Part shown: positions 48,453-58,139 of the stretch, one piece after another
How positions within the stretch are numbered: the stretch's first letter is position 1
Layout of the letters: each line of letters opens with the position of its first letter
Assembly (NCBI GenBank): GCA_032717465.1
Contig: CM064666.1
Location: 5,496,028 to 5,560,027 of the forward strand
DNA length: 64,000 nt
Direction of reading: 5' to 3'
Source: Coenobita brevimanus
Taxonomy: Eukaryota > Arthropoda > Malacostraca > Decapoda > Coenobitidae
Position numbers and translations under genes: made by a program
The notes under the pieces: generated by a model
The model's input: the letters and a program-made list of their open reading frames with translations, nothing else
What the model was told of the DNA's origin: nothing
Databases searched by the model: none

Positions 48453-48796
48453 ATTACTAAATTTAATTGTCCTTTTTTCGACTATTCCATATACAAATTA
48501 AATTCTTTTGGTAAATCAAGTATTTCTGTTGTGTTTATCGTTCCCCTAATGCCCTTTCAGAGCCGAGTTTATTTGACTCTCTGTCTTCACAACTAAGTGT
48601 CCTCAACATTAATACTGCATCAGAAATTACTATTCTGGGTGATTTTAATGTCCATAATGTCGAATGGCTCACTTATTCACCCAGAGCTGATGACTCTGGT
48701 CTTGAATGTGAGCTATTTGCAGACTCATTTAAACTCACCCAGTTAGTCAGTCAACCCACCCGTGTACCAGACAACTCCATTCAAAATCCCAACCTA

Positions 48797-49213
48797 TTGG
48801 ACTTGTTTCTAACAACCAATTCAGATAATCATAATATCGAAGTGAAGTCCCCCCCCAGGTCCTCGGATCATTGTCTGATTCAAGCCACCAGTTTCACACC
48901 TACCACACCCTCCTGCTCTGAACCTGTCGTGATGACTAAATGGCACTACAACAGGGCAGACTGGGAGGGACTTCAAAATTTTCTCCTGGATGTTCCTTGG
49001 ACCTCCTTTTTCTCCCATGATGCAAATTCCATATTGGGTCACATACAGGAATTCACTAAAGTCAGCATGGAAACATTCATTCCCAATCATAGTTATAGAA
49101 AAAGATGTAATTCTCCTAAATGGTTTGACCACAATTGTGCTAGAATAACAGAACATAAAACAATAGCCTATAACACTTATAAAAGGACCAAAACCAAAGA
49201 CACCTTTAACTAA
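48797..49213 (+). CDS. Jockey-like LINE endonuclease end and linker
   Basis: 138 codons: [14 protein letters not shown] (partly upstream) and 'PPRSSDHCLIQATS' with the SDH catalytic motif, then the linker 'MTKWHYNRADWEGLQNFLLD' and 'PKWFDHNCARITEHKTIAY'. The frame ends at TAA. Confidence 0.75.
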   Translation: MDLFLTTNSDNHNIEVKSPPRSSDHCLIQATSFTPTTPSCSEPVVMTKWHYNRADWEGLQNFLLDVPWTSFFSHDANSILGHIQEFTKVSMETFIPNHSYRKRCNSPKWFDHNCARITEHKTIAYNTYKRTKTKDTFN

Positions 49214-49526
49214 TAAAAATATCAGAATTGGTGTCAAAACTATTATCAATCTTTCTAAGTCAAACTTTCTACATAGACAAGCTAACAAACTACTAAACAA
49301 TCCAAATGATAACAAAATATTCTGGTCAACCCTTAATTCATTTAAAACTAACTTCACTACCACCTCTTCTATTCCACCGTTATAGTCCCCCAATGGAAAT
49401 CTAGTAAGTGACTCATGTGGAAAAGCCAACCTTCTTGTTGACATTTTTTCAACAAATTCAACCCTAAATTCTGAAAATAATAATATTCCTGTACTTGATT
49501 TTGATTCCCCACAAATACCTCCTTTC

Positions 49527-50069
49527 ATGATTCACACCAGACATGTACAAGCCGTATTACAGAATCTATCAGCAGACAAAGCCACTGGTCCAGATGAAAT
49601 TCCTTCAATAGTACTTAAAAATTCCGCCTCAGTGTTGGCTCCTGTATTAGCAAAATTTTTCCTCTTATGCATCCGTCCCTCAATTTTTCCAGCCCCTTGG
49701 AAAGAAGCAAATATTCATCCTGTTCCTAAGACGGGGGCAACTTCTGATCCATCAAACTATAGACCAATTGCAATAACTTCCGTTCTCGGTAAAGTTTTTG
49801 AGACACTAATTAACAAACACATAGTCAAGCATCTAGAAATCAATAAATTAATCCATGATCAGCAGTATGGATTTAGACAGGAGCGTTCAACTGTAGATAT
49901 TCTCTGCCTTCTTACCCATCAGATTAACAAAACAATAGACCAACATGGTGAAACACACACAGTAGCACTTGATATTTCAAAAGCATTTGACGGGGTATGG
50001 CACCAGGCCTTATTGTCTAAGATGTCACATTATCGCCTTGCATCACTGGTTCCTATAATTTCTTCTTAA
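49527..50069 (+). CDS. Jockey-like LINE RT, fingers and first palm motif
   Basis: 180 codons: 'ADKATGPDEIPSIVLKNSAS' (about residues 16-35), 'DPSNYRPIAITSVLGKVFE' (about 74-92), 'QYGFRQERSTVDIL' and 'HTVALDISKAFDGVWHQALL' (catalytic D about 151). A stop at 50067-50069 separates it from the next piece. Confidence 0.85.
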   Translation: MIHTRHVQAVLQNLSADKATGPDEIPSIVLKNSASVLAPVLAKFFLLCIRPSIFPAPWKEANIHPVPKTGATSDPSNYRPIAITSVLGKVFETLINKHIVKHLEINKLIHDQQYGFRQERSTVDILCLLTHQINKTIDQHGETHTVALDISKAFDGVWHQALLSKMSHYRLASLVPIISS

Positions 50070-50093
50070 CTTCATAGTAGAAAAATACTGGTC

Positions 50094-50603
50094 ATGGTAG
50101 ATGGAATTTGTTCTCAGTTTCATTCCATAAATGCTGGCGTACCTCAGGGATCAGTTTTGGCGCCAACCCTTTTTCTCATTCATATAAATGACCTCCTATC
50201 TGTCATGCACAATCCAATACATTCTTATGGTGATGACTCGACCCTTCATAGTTCTTTCACATTTAGTACCTCCTTTACACAATTTGATATTATAAATTCC
50301 CAAATAAACACAGCAATTTCTTTGAACCAGGACCTTTCTAAAATTAATCAATGGGGACAAACAAATCTGGTCTCATTTAATGCTCAGAAAACTAAATACA
50401 TTAATTTCTCAAATAGAAAGAATCCCTCTGACTCACACATAATTTTAAATGATGTTAGTATTCCCATATCCACAATTGATATCCTAGGTGTTACTCTAAA
50501 CCCCAGCCTAAGCTGGACAGCGTATGTTAAATCTCTTGCTAAAAATGCTTCTAAAAAACTGGGACTTATGTACAGAGTTCGTGAGTTCTTCACTGACGAG
50601 TAG
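50094..50603 (+). CDS. Jockey-like LINE RT, YGDD palm and thumb
   Basis: 169 codons: 'NAGVPQGSVLAPTLFLIHIN' (about 13-32), 'HSYGDDSTLHSS' (YGDD at 45-48 where the relatives have YADD), 'LVSFNAQKTKYINFS' and 'DILGVTLNPSLSWTAYVKSL'. A stop after FFTDE is followed by further C-terminal sequence in the same frame ('SHVRSQIEYCSPLWSG', then 'AIRLINIPA'). Confidence 0.85.
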   Translation: MVDGICSQFHSINAGVPQGSVLAPTLFLIHINDLLSVMHNPIHSYGDDSTLHSSFTFSTSFTQFDIINSQINTAISLNQDLSKINQWGQTNLVSFNAQKTKYINFSNRKNPSDSHIILNDVSIPISTIDILGVTLNPSLSWTAYVKSLAKNASKKLGLMYRVREFFTDE

Positions 50604-51149
50604 ATGGCCACAATATACAAAAGTCATGTGCGTTCTCAGATCGAATACTGTTCACCACTGTGGAGTGGATGTGAAGCGGTTGCATTGAGGCAGTAGGACA
50701 AAATTCAAAATAAAGCCATTAGATTAATCAATATTCCTGCCATAACGCAAGACCTTCCTCCGTTATCAGTACGTAGAGATGTTGCTTCTTTAGCACTATT
50801 TTATCGATATTTTTACCGTAAGTGCTCTAACGAACTGGCTTCAATTGTGCTGTGCCTCCCCTTCACATTTTCTCCTGAAATACCTGGGCAGCTGGGAGCG
50901 CCCATGAACTCACACTCTCTCCCCCACAATGCAGAACCTCTGCTTATCAAAATTCATTTATCCCCAGAACTACAACTCTCTGGAATTCACTTCATGGGAG
51001 TTCCCTCCCACATACATTTAATCCTCTCGATTTTAAATCCAATTGTTATAAGTATTTTATGAATGGAGGATGCCTTTAGGCACATGGACTTTTTTTTTTC
51101 CTTTGTTTTTCCTTCCTCCATTCATTTTCAAAAAAAAAATTAAAAATAC

Positions 51150-51413
51150 AGGAGAGCTTGCCAATGCATGCTTGAGTTCGTTGTTGGCTTCTGAGTCTGT
51201 GCTGTCCTGCCTTTTCCCCAACAGCTTGTGAAGAGGTGCAGCTATCATTGCAGAGTCTTTGACAGATGCTGGAAGTAGATGCACAAGCCAAGAAAACTCC
51301 GTATCTCCCTCACACAAGTTGGGACTGGCCAGTTTTCCACAGCTGCCACCTTCTCTGGGTCAGTACGGGTGCTGCTTTCACTTGCAATGTGTCCCAGGTA
51401 CTTTACATCCTTT
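51150..51413 (-). pseudogene. Gypsy A RT-RNase H connection, frame-broken
   Basis: On the minus strand, after the RT frame stops at 51414, sequence corresponding to 'VKYLGH...DP.K..A...WP.P' follows. Then 'DSAMIAAPLHKLLGK' and 'NNELKHALASSP' appear, the blocks between RT and RNase H. The LINE insertion at 47781-51146 interrupts it right after HALASSPV. Confidence 0.7.
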
Positions 51414-52157
51414 TCATTTCTTGGGGTTCAGCTTGAGGTGCGATGCATGGATCCTGTTCAACACCTCCGACAACCTCTCCATTTCTTGGTCGAAAGCCCG
51501 TCCAGACACAATTACATCGTCCAGATAGATCAGAGCCATCTGCCAGTGCAGGCCTTCAAGTACGCGGTCCATGAGGCGTTCAAAAGTAGCTGGGGCATTG
51601 CATAGGCCAAATGCCATCACTTTAAACTGCCATAAACCCCACCTGTATGAAAAAGCTGTCTTCTTTTTGTCCTTCTCTGCAACCTTGACCTGGTGGTATC
51701 CTGCCTTCATGTCTAGGGTGGAGAACCACTTAACACATGACAGAGCATCCAAGGTGTCATAAATTCTTGGCAAGGGGTATGCATCCTTCATTGTCACTTC
51801 ATTCAGGGCTCGATAGTCTATACAGCACCTTACTGAGCCATCCATTTTCCTCACCAGAACCATTGCTGATGCCCAAGGACTACTGGACTTTTCTATTACT
51901 CCTTGACTATGGAGATTCTCCATCACCTTCTCCATTTCTTGCCGTTGGGCTGGCGCCATCCTCCGTGCTGGCTGTTTAATCGGGCGGTGATCCCCAGTGT
52001 CTATACTATGCTCCACCAGATCAGTGCATGCCAGGTCTAGGTTTCCCGTGGAAAAGACATCAGCATATTCCGTCAGCAGCTGCCTCAACTTTAGCACTTG
52101 TGAACCATCCAGGCATTGACAACTCCTTGAGAAGAGGTCTTGTAGGTGGCCCGGCAT
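51414..52157 (-). CDS. Gypsy A reverse transcriptase
   Basis: 247 codons. 'LLTEYADVFSTGNLDLACTD' (about 27-46), 'PWASAMVLVRKMDGSVRCCI' then 'DYRALNEVTMKDAYPLPRI' (about 94-132), 'FSTLDMKAGYHQVKV' (first D, about 145-159), 'MAFGLCNAPATFERLMDRVL' (181-200) and LIYLDDVIVSG (YLDD at 211-214). All three palm aspartates are kept. A stop after NPKK truncates it. It is followed by RNase H and integrase further down the minus strand, the standard order. Confidence 0.9.
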   Translation of the reverse strand: MPGHLQDLFSRSCQCLDGSQVLKLRQLLTEYADVFSTGNLDLACTDLVEHSIDTGDHRPIKQPARRMAPAQRQEMEKVMENLHSQGVIEKSSSPWASAMVLVRKMDGSVRCCIDYRALNEVTMKDAYPLPRIYDTLDALSCVKWFSTLDMKAGYHQVKVAEKDKKKTAFSYRWGLWQFKVMAFGLCNAPATFERLMDRVLEGLHWQMALIYLDDVIVSGRAFDQEMERLSEVLNRIHASHLKLNPKK

Positions 52158-52616
52158 TTACTCGTCTTCCTTGACTATGCTCCTTTTACAGGCCTTCCTC
52201 CGATGCCACTCTGGGTCCACAGCCTGGCACAGTCCCAGAATTTCTCCCTCGTTGATCTTCTGTGGCTCACTTGAGAAATTGGCCATCACAACCGGCACTT
52301 CATCTACATCTGTTTCCACCAGCGTTCTCCCCACCATCATCCCGCCTTGGTCTTGTACCATACATCAGGCTGCACTACCCCTATGCAGCTGTCAAAAGAA
52401 CCACTCACCTTACACTGGAGCAACAGCTCTGATTTTGGGGGTATCACTGTAGTACAAAGCACCCTCACCTCACCTCCAGAACTGGTATGTTTCACTGCTG
52501 TGAAGGGAACCGACCTTCCCTGAACCTTCATCTTCATGGAGCAGATGTCCAGCTCATCCCATGGACATAAGGTACTCCAAACCTATAAGGCAAGGATCCT
52601 CCATGTCGGCCACGTA
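52158..52616 (-). pseudogene. Gypsy A protease C-terminus and spacer
   Basis: On the minus strand 'VADMEDPCLIGLEYLMSMG' completes the retropepsin fold ('..D.ILG.D.L'). Two frames of spacer follow (52337-52537 and 52158-52361, the latter including VVMANFSSEPQKINEGEILG) leading to RT. The Tc1 insertion separates this from the active-site half at 54033-54343. Confidence 0.65.
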
Positions 52617-54032
52617 CAGTCAGCACAACGGAAGTCTGGACCCTCTAATTAACACCATATATTTTGCAGGGTCCAGGAATTATTGTAGGAAAATTCCTAT
52701 AGTTGGTGGATTTTTTTTTCTGGTGGTTTCTAGCAACTTTGGAGTCTTACCACCACATGCTACGAGTTTATGAGCTCAGTGCTTGCCTGACTCTGGATGG
52801 GAGAGCATGTCAGATTTTCTTGTCTTTCCTAGCCCTTGTTAATTTCAAAGCGCTCTTTTTCACACCCTCTTCAGCCTTAGTGAATCATTGGAGATGGGTC
52901 CCAAGCCACTAACTGATGTAGAAAAAGCCCTAATTTTAACTATGATAGAGGAAAATGTAAAAATTAAGGATATTTGTATTCAAACTGGGTGAGGAAAATC
53001 TACCGTTATGGCACTTCTTGCTGCTGCCCGCCACCTGCCATAAAACACAATTCCCTAACATAAGACAGGCTAGGACCTAAAAGGAACACATCACAAACTA
53101 CAGACAGGTTACTGAAGCAAGCTGTGATAAAAGACCCACGTTGAACTGCTGGACAACTGAAAGATATGTACCCTGAATTGCTGAAAGACGTGTCTGAAAG
53201 AATCATACAGCATCGACTTCAGAAAGACCTGAAGATCCCCAGCCGTACTGCTGCACTGAAGCCTCTCCTGACAGAGAAGATGAGGAAGAAGCGACTTGAA
53301 TTTGCAAGACAACATCAGCACTGGACTGTACAAGACTGGAGTGAAGTTATGTTCCCAGATGAAAGTAAATTTCAGATGGTTAGCTCACATCGAATGAAGG
53401 CACACAGGTCCGAGGGGACCAACAGGTATGACAGGTGCTACACCATCAAGACCGTAAAGCACAGTCACTCAGTGATGGTTTGGGCTTGTTTCAGTGCCAA
53501 AATGGGCAGAGGTGGTATATATTTCTTACTGAAAAACCGCACAATGAATGCTGCTCGATATTGTGAGGTTCTGAAGAGGCATCTGTTTGATCACATGGTT
53601 ATCCACTGGACCTCCATCTTCATGCATGACTCAGTCCCCTGTCACACTGCTCAAAAAGTGAAGAAGTTGCTCCAGAGTAAAAATATTCACATTCTCCCAT
53701 GGCCAGGCAACAGTCCCGACTTGAACTCTATTGAAAATGGTTGAAAGGAGATCAAGAACAAGGTGAAGGCTGCCAAAGTGTCGTCAGTGCCCGAGCTCCA
53801 GGAGGTTATCAAGCGTGTGTGGTGTCTGGAGATGGATATCAATTACTTCACAAATCTAGTAGAGAGTATGCCAAGGAGAATGCAAGAGGTGATCAAGGTC
53901 AAGAGGGAAATGACAAAGTACTAAGATAAGCAATGAAGTACATTTTTTGTTCATAAATAAATGTTTTCTGGGATGATTTGTTGTTGTTTTGGTAGTGCTC
54001 TAACTAGGTCCAGATTTCCTTTGCGCCGACTG
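52617..54032 (+). mobile_element. Tc1-like DNA transposon inserted in gypsy A protease
   Basis: 1,416 bp with imperfect ~27-bp terminal inverted repeats: left CAGTCAGCACAACGGAAGTC, right (reverse complement) CAGTCGGCGCAAAGGAAATC. It is flanked by TA at 52615-52616 and 54033-54034, the Tc1/mariner target. The protease frame of gypsy A continues across it. It contains a decayed transposase. Confidence 0.92.
53166..53744 (+). CDS. Tc1-like transposase, catalytic region
   Basis: 192 codons of DDE transposase. Catalytic residues are D65 (FPDESKF), D155 (FMHDSVPCHTA) and E190 (NSPDLNSIEN), with 34 residues between the last two (DD34E). Upstream, decayed N-terminal HTH sequence begins at an ATG at about 52892 (MGPKPLTDVEKALILTMIEE) and is broken by a TGA at about 52989 and shifts. 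A TGA at 53742-53744 replaces the usual Trp, and the family sequence continues in frame to about 53924 (ending KREMTKY). The encoded enzyme would cut and paste the element at TA; as read it is inactive. Confidence 0.9.
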   Translation: MYPELLKDVSERIIQHRLQKDLKIPSRTAALKPLLTEKMRKKRLEFARQHQHWTVQDWSEVMFPDESKFQMVSSHRMKAHRSEGTNRYDRCYTIKTVKHSHSVMVWACFSAKMGRGGIYFLLKNRTMNAARYCEVLKRHLFDHMVIHWTSIFMHDSVPCHTAQKVKKLLQSKNIHILPWPGNSPDLNSIENG

Positions 54033-54343
54033 TAGACTGGTAGAGTAGACTCTTGCCCTGCCACTTCAGTCCAGACATCCAGGGGTCCCCTCAGTTCCTC
54101 ACAGTGCCCAATTACATCACACAGTTGATTTGATGACTCAGGCAGATATTGATGATGTAACATATCAGGCCTCACAAAAGTGTGCTCTGAGGCCGAATCA
54201 GTCACCAGGGAACACTTCTTTCCATGTACCGGTATCCTTTCATCTATTTGCACACTGTCGATTGCCATCCTCTTGCATTTTCTCAGTAGTGGGGCTGCTT
54301 GGGAAAAGCTGACTGGTGGTTGCCCCTTCACACCAGCCTCCAT
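53951..54343 (-). CDS. Gypsy A protease, active-site half, running into Tc1 sequence
   Basis: 130 codons. 'CSLVTDSASEHTFVRPDML' (about residues 43-61) fits a retropepsin loop whose usual D-[ST]-G has become D-S-A. After about residue 104 the frame enters the Tc1 terminal repeat and the rest is spurious. It directly follows gag at 54343. Confidence 0.65.
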   Translation of the reverse strand: MEAGVKGQPPVSFSQAAPLLRKCKRMAIDSVQIDERIPVHGKKCSLVTDSASEHTFVRPDMLHHQYLPESSNQLCDVIGHCEELRGPLDVWTEVAGQESTLPVYSRRKGNLDLVRALPKQQQIIPENIYL

Positions 54344-54897
54344 TAGTTTTCCGCTTCTTTCTGGTCTTCTGCAACCTTCTTCTTATCATCCTTTTTCTTC
54401 TTCGGACACTCGGAACTGCAGTGTCCCACCTCACTACATGTCCAACAGGCTTTTGTTACAGCTGAAGATTTCCTTAAACTGTTATGTTCTTGCTCCTTCT
54501 TCCATTTGTGACAATCTTCCTTCTTGTGCCCTGACTTCCCGCAGAACCAGCAGCCTCCTCTGGTCTTCTCGTGTTCCCTCTTCTGCTTGTAGCAGTCCTC
54601 TTTTCTGTGTCCTGGCATTTCACAGTACCAGCAACTTCCTTCAAATTTTTCCTTTTCACATACCTGCCCCTTTCTTGCCTTGAATCCTGCACAACGACCT
54701 CCCTGAAAGGTGGATATACTGGACCTGACATAGGACTCAAATTCTAGGGCCCTGGCTAGTGCTTCTTGCATGCTTCTTGGTTGTGCCTGCTTCACTTGCA
54801 CTTTCAACTCTGCTCTATCAAGATCATTGATGAACTGGTCCCTCAGTAGAATGCCCAACAGGTTAGGTGCTGCTACAGGGTATGCCCTGTATGCCAT
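54343..54897 (-). CDS. Gypsy A gag nucleocapsid with three zinc knuckles
   Basis: 184 codons. It holds the end of the capsid-like region (LLGILLRDQFINDLDRAELK, about 13-32; 'SMQEALARALEFES', about 42-55), then three CCHC knuckles: CWYCEMPGHRKEDC (about 88-101), CWFCGKSGHKKEDC (about 114-127) and CWTCSEVGHCSSEC (about 150-163). A Lys/Glu-rich tail follows. Zinc knuckles bind genomic RNA. The upstream capsid continues in other frames to about 55540. The repeat in knuckle sequence suggests local duplication. Confidence 0.85.
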   Translation of the reverse strand: MAYRAYPVAAPNLLGILLRDQFINDLDRAELKVQVKQAQPRSMQEALARALEFESYVRSSISTFQGGRCAGFKARKGQVCEKEKFEGSCWYCEMPGHRKEDCYKQKREHEKTRGGCWFCGKSGHKKEDCHKWKKEQEHNSLRKSSAVTKACWTCSEVGHCSSECPKKKKDDKKKVAEDQKEAEN

Positions 54898-54959
54898 ACT
54901 CTCCAGGTCACGAGCAAGCCGCTGTAGGGATTCTCCTCGAGCCCTTACACAGCTCTGAA

Positions 54960-55660
54960 ATCTTGTTCTTTAAACCTCAGTCTGGTACATGGTTCCATAT
55001 CTGCTCTCCAGCACTTCTACTAGGGATTTGATAACTGTTCCTCTCCATGACTGACATCTGGCTCAGAATTTCCTTTGCAGCACCCTTAAGGATAGTAGCA
55101 AGCTGCACTGCCTTCTGCCTATCATCCCAACCATTGTGATCTGCAAGTAACTCAAACTATGCACAGTAAGCTTCCCAAGATACTCTACCTTCAAATTCCT
55201 GAGGTTTCTTTTTAACTGGACCCCCATTATAGCCATGCACTTCACTGGTTTGGGGCCAAAACTGGAGCATCATAATTAAGGCCAAGACTTAAATCTCCTA
55301 CATTCTGATTATTCAATGCTACCTTTAGATGTCTGGGATCCATCAAGTTTTACCATACATTGCCCATTCCTTTCATATGCTCCCTGTACACTAACCTGAG
55401 GCTCAGCAGTGCAATATTTTTCTACAGCCTCAATTTTCTCACTAATTATCTTCACATGGTCAACTACATACTTCAACTGACTATCTACATGCTGTCTGCA
55501 CTCCATCACTATTCCCTCACTAATCTTCAGTTGGTTGTCCACATGCTGTCACTATTTCCTCACTAATTGACTTAAACTGGTCATCTACCTGCTGTTTGGA
55601 CTCAGTCACGTTACTGCTTACCTCATACTTCTGCTGCCGTAGCTCAGCATATACATCTTC
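54960..55660 (-). pseudogene. Gypsy A gag capsid and N-terminal region, multiply frameshifted
   Basis: The minus strand gives, in changing frames, a coiled-coil-like stretch (55309-55542, SQLKYVVDHVKIISEKIEAV) and then capsid motifs such as 'EGRVSWEAYCAQFELLADHN' and 'DDRQKAVQLATILKGAA' near 55200-55080. These match the 'F.G...W..Y..QFE..A..N.W....K...L...L.G.A' signature of Ty3/gypsy gag. Confidence 0.65.
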
Positions 55661-55665
55661 CTTAA

Positions 55666-56434
55666 CCAGCCCCATCCCGACCACTTTTCCACCACTGACT
55701 CCCCCTAATCCCGACCATTTTTAGAAAAATTTTTTTTTGGCTCAAATCTCCGCTTTTGGTGAGAAACATCGAAAAATCATAGAGAAATCGCTCACCTGAG
55801 GTTTAAAATACTCGATACAGGTAGCAGTACCTCCTCACCTTACTGTGTTTTCTATCAGGCTGGCTCCAAAGAAAACGAGTTCTATGGGAGTATAACCATT
55901 CCACACCACTCACAAACGGTATTTATTTATTTTATTTGGTACAAATTTATATGCAGTATGAGAGAATATTGGTTTTCACACAGTAATATAGGCAATATAA
56001 TCATTGTTTCACTCTTGAAACACACCAACATACCTGACCTTTTTTGGCGACATTACCTGATCATCATTTCTGACTGTTTCGTCCTCTAATGCTATGTAAA
56101 GTTTGTCCTCCACATTGTCATCAACTGGGGAATCACTCTGACCCTGAATTTCGTACCGTGGCATGATATGGCTTTACTGGCCAGGTCACTGGTAACAGGT
56201 GAATTGCTGAGACAATGGTATGCAGGGGGGGGGAGGTCATGCTGGGTAAGGCATTATCCCTGCCTGGCATCTTGTAGAGGAAGGTGTCCCGTGTATACGT
56301 ACCAAAAATCACTTACGAAAATTGAAAATTGTGCAAATTAGGGACCTTCCAATTGATTCGCGTTTATGTACGTCAACGGGATTGGCAGTGACAAAATGTG
56401 TGGACGTTAATTCACGTCGACAGGACGCCGCAGG
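55666..56434. mobile_element. piggyBac-type MITE, copy 2, in gypsy A gag
   Basis: Flanked by TTAA at 55662-55665 and 56435-56438. The ends read inward TTAACCAGCCCCATCC and TTAACCTGCGGCGTCC. It is collinear with 29609-30344. Its minus strand also retains 'RYEIQGQSDSPVDDNVEDKL', a transposase-like acidic segment. Removing it and one TTAA joins gag codons on both sides (QQQLK / EDVYAELRQQ). Confidence 0.82.
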
Positions 56435-56592
56435 TTAAGCTGTTGCTGTTCTTCCTTCATTTCCCCCATGAATGCATCTAGCTGTCCTTGCACCCTCAGT
56501 TGTACTTCCCTCTGTTGCTCATGTAATGCCTCCTGAAGCTGTTCATATCATTCTTTCTGTTCTTCATTCTGTGCTTACAATTGTTCTTTGAT

Positions 56593-56817
56593 TTATTTCT
56601 TCTGTGCCTGTAATTTTTCTTTGAGCATTTTTTGTCCTCCATTCTGTGCTCGTAGTTGGACACTGTAACTGTTCTTTGTTTCATTCCTCAACTCCTGCTG
56701 TTCTTCTCTTTGTGCTTGTATTAGTTTCACAATCATTGCCAGGGAAATTTCCTCCTCCTGCCCGGCACGAGACATTGTCTGCACACCATCTGCTTCCATG
56801 TTGAAGGTTAGACTCAT
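56593..56817 (-). CDS. Gypsy A gag N-terminus
   Basis: 74 codons starting MSLTFNMEADGVQTMSRAGQ, the first long frame downstream of the 5' LTR. It becomes Gln/Glu/Lys-rich and coiled-coil-like. It shifts frame near 56593 and continues towards 56440. Confidence 0.55.
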   Translation of the reverse strand: MSLTFNMEADGVQTMSRAGQEEEISLAMIVKLIQAQREEQQELRNETKNSYSVQLRAQNGGQKMLKEKLQAQKK

Positions 56818-56833
56818 TGCAGCCCTGAATAAT

Positions 56834-56850
56834 CCTCACTCCTGACACCA
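56834..56850 (-). other. Primer-binding site of gypsy A, tRNA-Leu type
   Basis: On the minus strand, just inside the 5' LTR, the sequence TGGTGTCAGGAGTGAGG complements the 3' end of eukaryotic tRNA-Leu (..CTGACACCA; established knowledge). Confidence 0.7.
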
Positions 56851-56851
56851 G

Positions 56852-57681
56852 TGTTACGTCCTCACCCCACACTGACATAGGCTCCAACAGCAGTAGTTCA
56901 GTACAGGAAAGACGTTGCCCAGTGAGTTGTTCTTCCTATGGTCAGCCTTTCAGTGCACAGTGGACAAGATTAGCTGAGGCGAAAATAAACACTGGCTCCT
57001 TAAAGTTCACTGATATAATTTTCCAAATAATTTCATTTAATGCTTTCCACCTTCACTATAATCACAAGCACTGGAGCCATACACACAGTTTACTAACTGC
57101 TATTACACATAATGCTTAACAACACTTCACAGTTATTACACTTAATGCTTGACACTTCACTGTTTTCTCAAGTACCAATGATATACAAACTTCAAGACCC
57201 TGTCACTGTTTGCAACTGTTTTCACAAGTACCAAAAATATACAATCTTCACTTATACTGACACTGCACTACACTCAAACTGGACCAAAACTGACCGCACT
57301 ACACTCAAACCGACTTGACACCCGACTAAACCTGCCCTAGCCCCTCCCCATCTTTATTTAAGCTTGCATTTTACTAGAAGCGTCTACATTCTATGAGAAC
57401 AACAGTTGCCAATTCAGAGACAACCAAAACATGCCAAAGCTTTACTACATTACATAAGACTGTAAATTATTTCGCATACTGGCTTAAATTAAAGTACATA
57501 ATTTAACAATCACATAAACATTATAAAGAAAAAGAGCACAAATATTACTGTACAACTTACGAAACAACTACTCTCACAAACAGCAAGCAAACTGGCAACT
57601 CTGACTCGTACCAGAACTTACGGTATGAGAAAAGTCGCGAAAGACCTCGGCCACATAACTAGCAAGTCTTGCTTCTTAACA
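56852..57681 (-). repeat. Gypsy A 5' LTR
   Basis: 830 bp matching 36883-37703. ATAT follows at 57682-57685, the same four bases that precede the other LTR (36879-36882). Confidence 0.92.
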
Positions 57682-57756
57682 ATATTCATTTTTATCTTTC
57701 ACTACGTTAATGTCATTGGTAGGCTGTTGGTAGCAATTCAAAAACAGTACTTGTCG

Positions 57757-57870
57757 ATTTCCTTTTTTAATGCAAGGAAGAAGGAACCAAAGGCTAGAAA
57801 CATGCAAAGATTATTCCCTCCAAGAGAAAGATAAAAACATGATAACAGAGGGTCAAATACAAGATTCTGG
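57757..57870 (-). mobile_element. 3' end fragment of a family-P LINE
   Basis: 'aaggaagaaggaaccaaagg' and the following ~90 bp match 13200-13300, then similarity stops. It is an extremely truncated copy. Confidence 0.7.
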
Positions 57871-57972
57871 CGTAAGTTCCTAATGCACTGCTAGCAAGTT
57901 TAAAACTCTGGACAGCAAGAAGCAGTGCCTTAGGAATTATTCATGCCAGAAAATCAACAACTAGTGTTTTGC

Positions 57973-58139
<167 letters not shown>

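Larger units (their letters stand above)
47781..51146 (+). mobile_element. Jockey-like LINE inserted in gypsy A RT/RNase H
   Basis: About 3.37 kb on the plus strand, ending in an A-rich tail ('caaaaaaaaaattaaaaa'). Gypsy A sequence flanks both sides, joined at 'gggtac / tacagg'; only TAC is shared, so the duplication is short. It contains endonuclease, linker and RT pieces with stops and shifts. It is the same superfamily as family P but clearly a different lineage. Confidence 0.85.
36883..57681 (-). mobile_element. Gypsy A: outer Ty3/gypsy LTR element, interrupted by four insertions
   Basis: LTRs at 36883-37703 (3') and 56852-57681 (5') are flanked by ATAT on both sides. On the minus strand the order is gag (56817-54343), protease (54343-about 52560), RT (52157-about 51150), RNase H (47780-47711 continued at 39671-about 39180), then integrase (39178-38036): the canonical Ty3/gypsy order. 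Inserted elements are gypsy B 39672-47710, a LINE at 47781-51146, Tc1 at 52617-54032 and a piggyBac MITE at 55666-56434. Removing them restores collinearity, which proves one element. By-eye LTR divergence (about ten differences in the first ~115 bp) is higher than for gypsy B or C. Multiple stops and shifts are present. Confidence 0.9.

Noticed and set aside
48821..49528. 235-codon antisense frame opposite the Jockey-like LINE
   Set aside because: The sense strand shows endonuclease and RT motifs. The antisense shows none.
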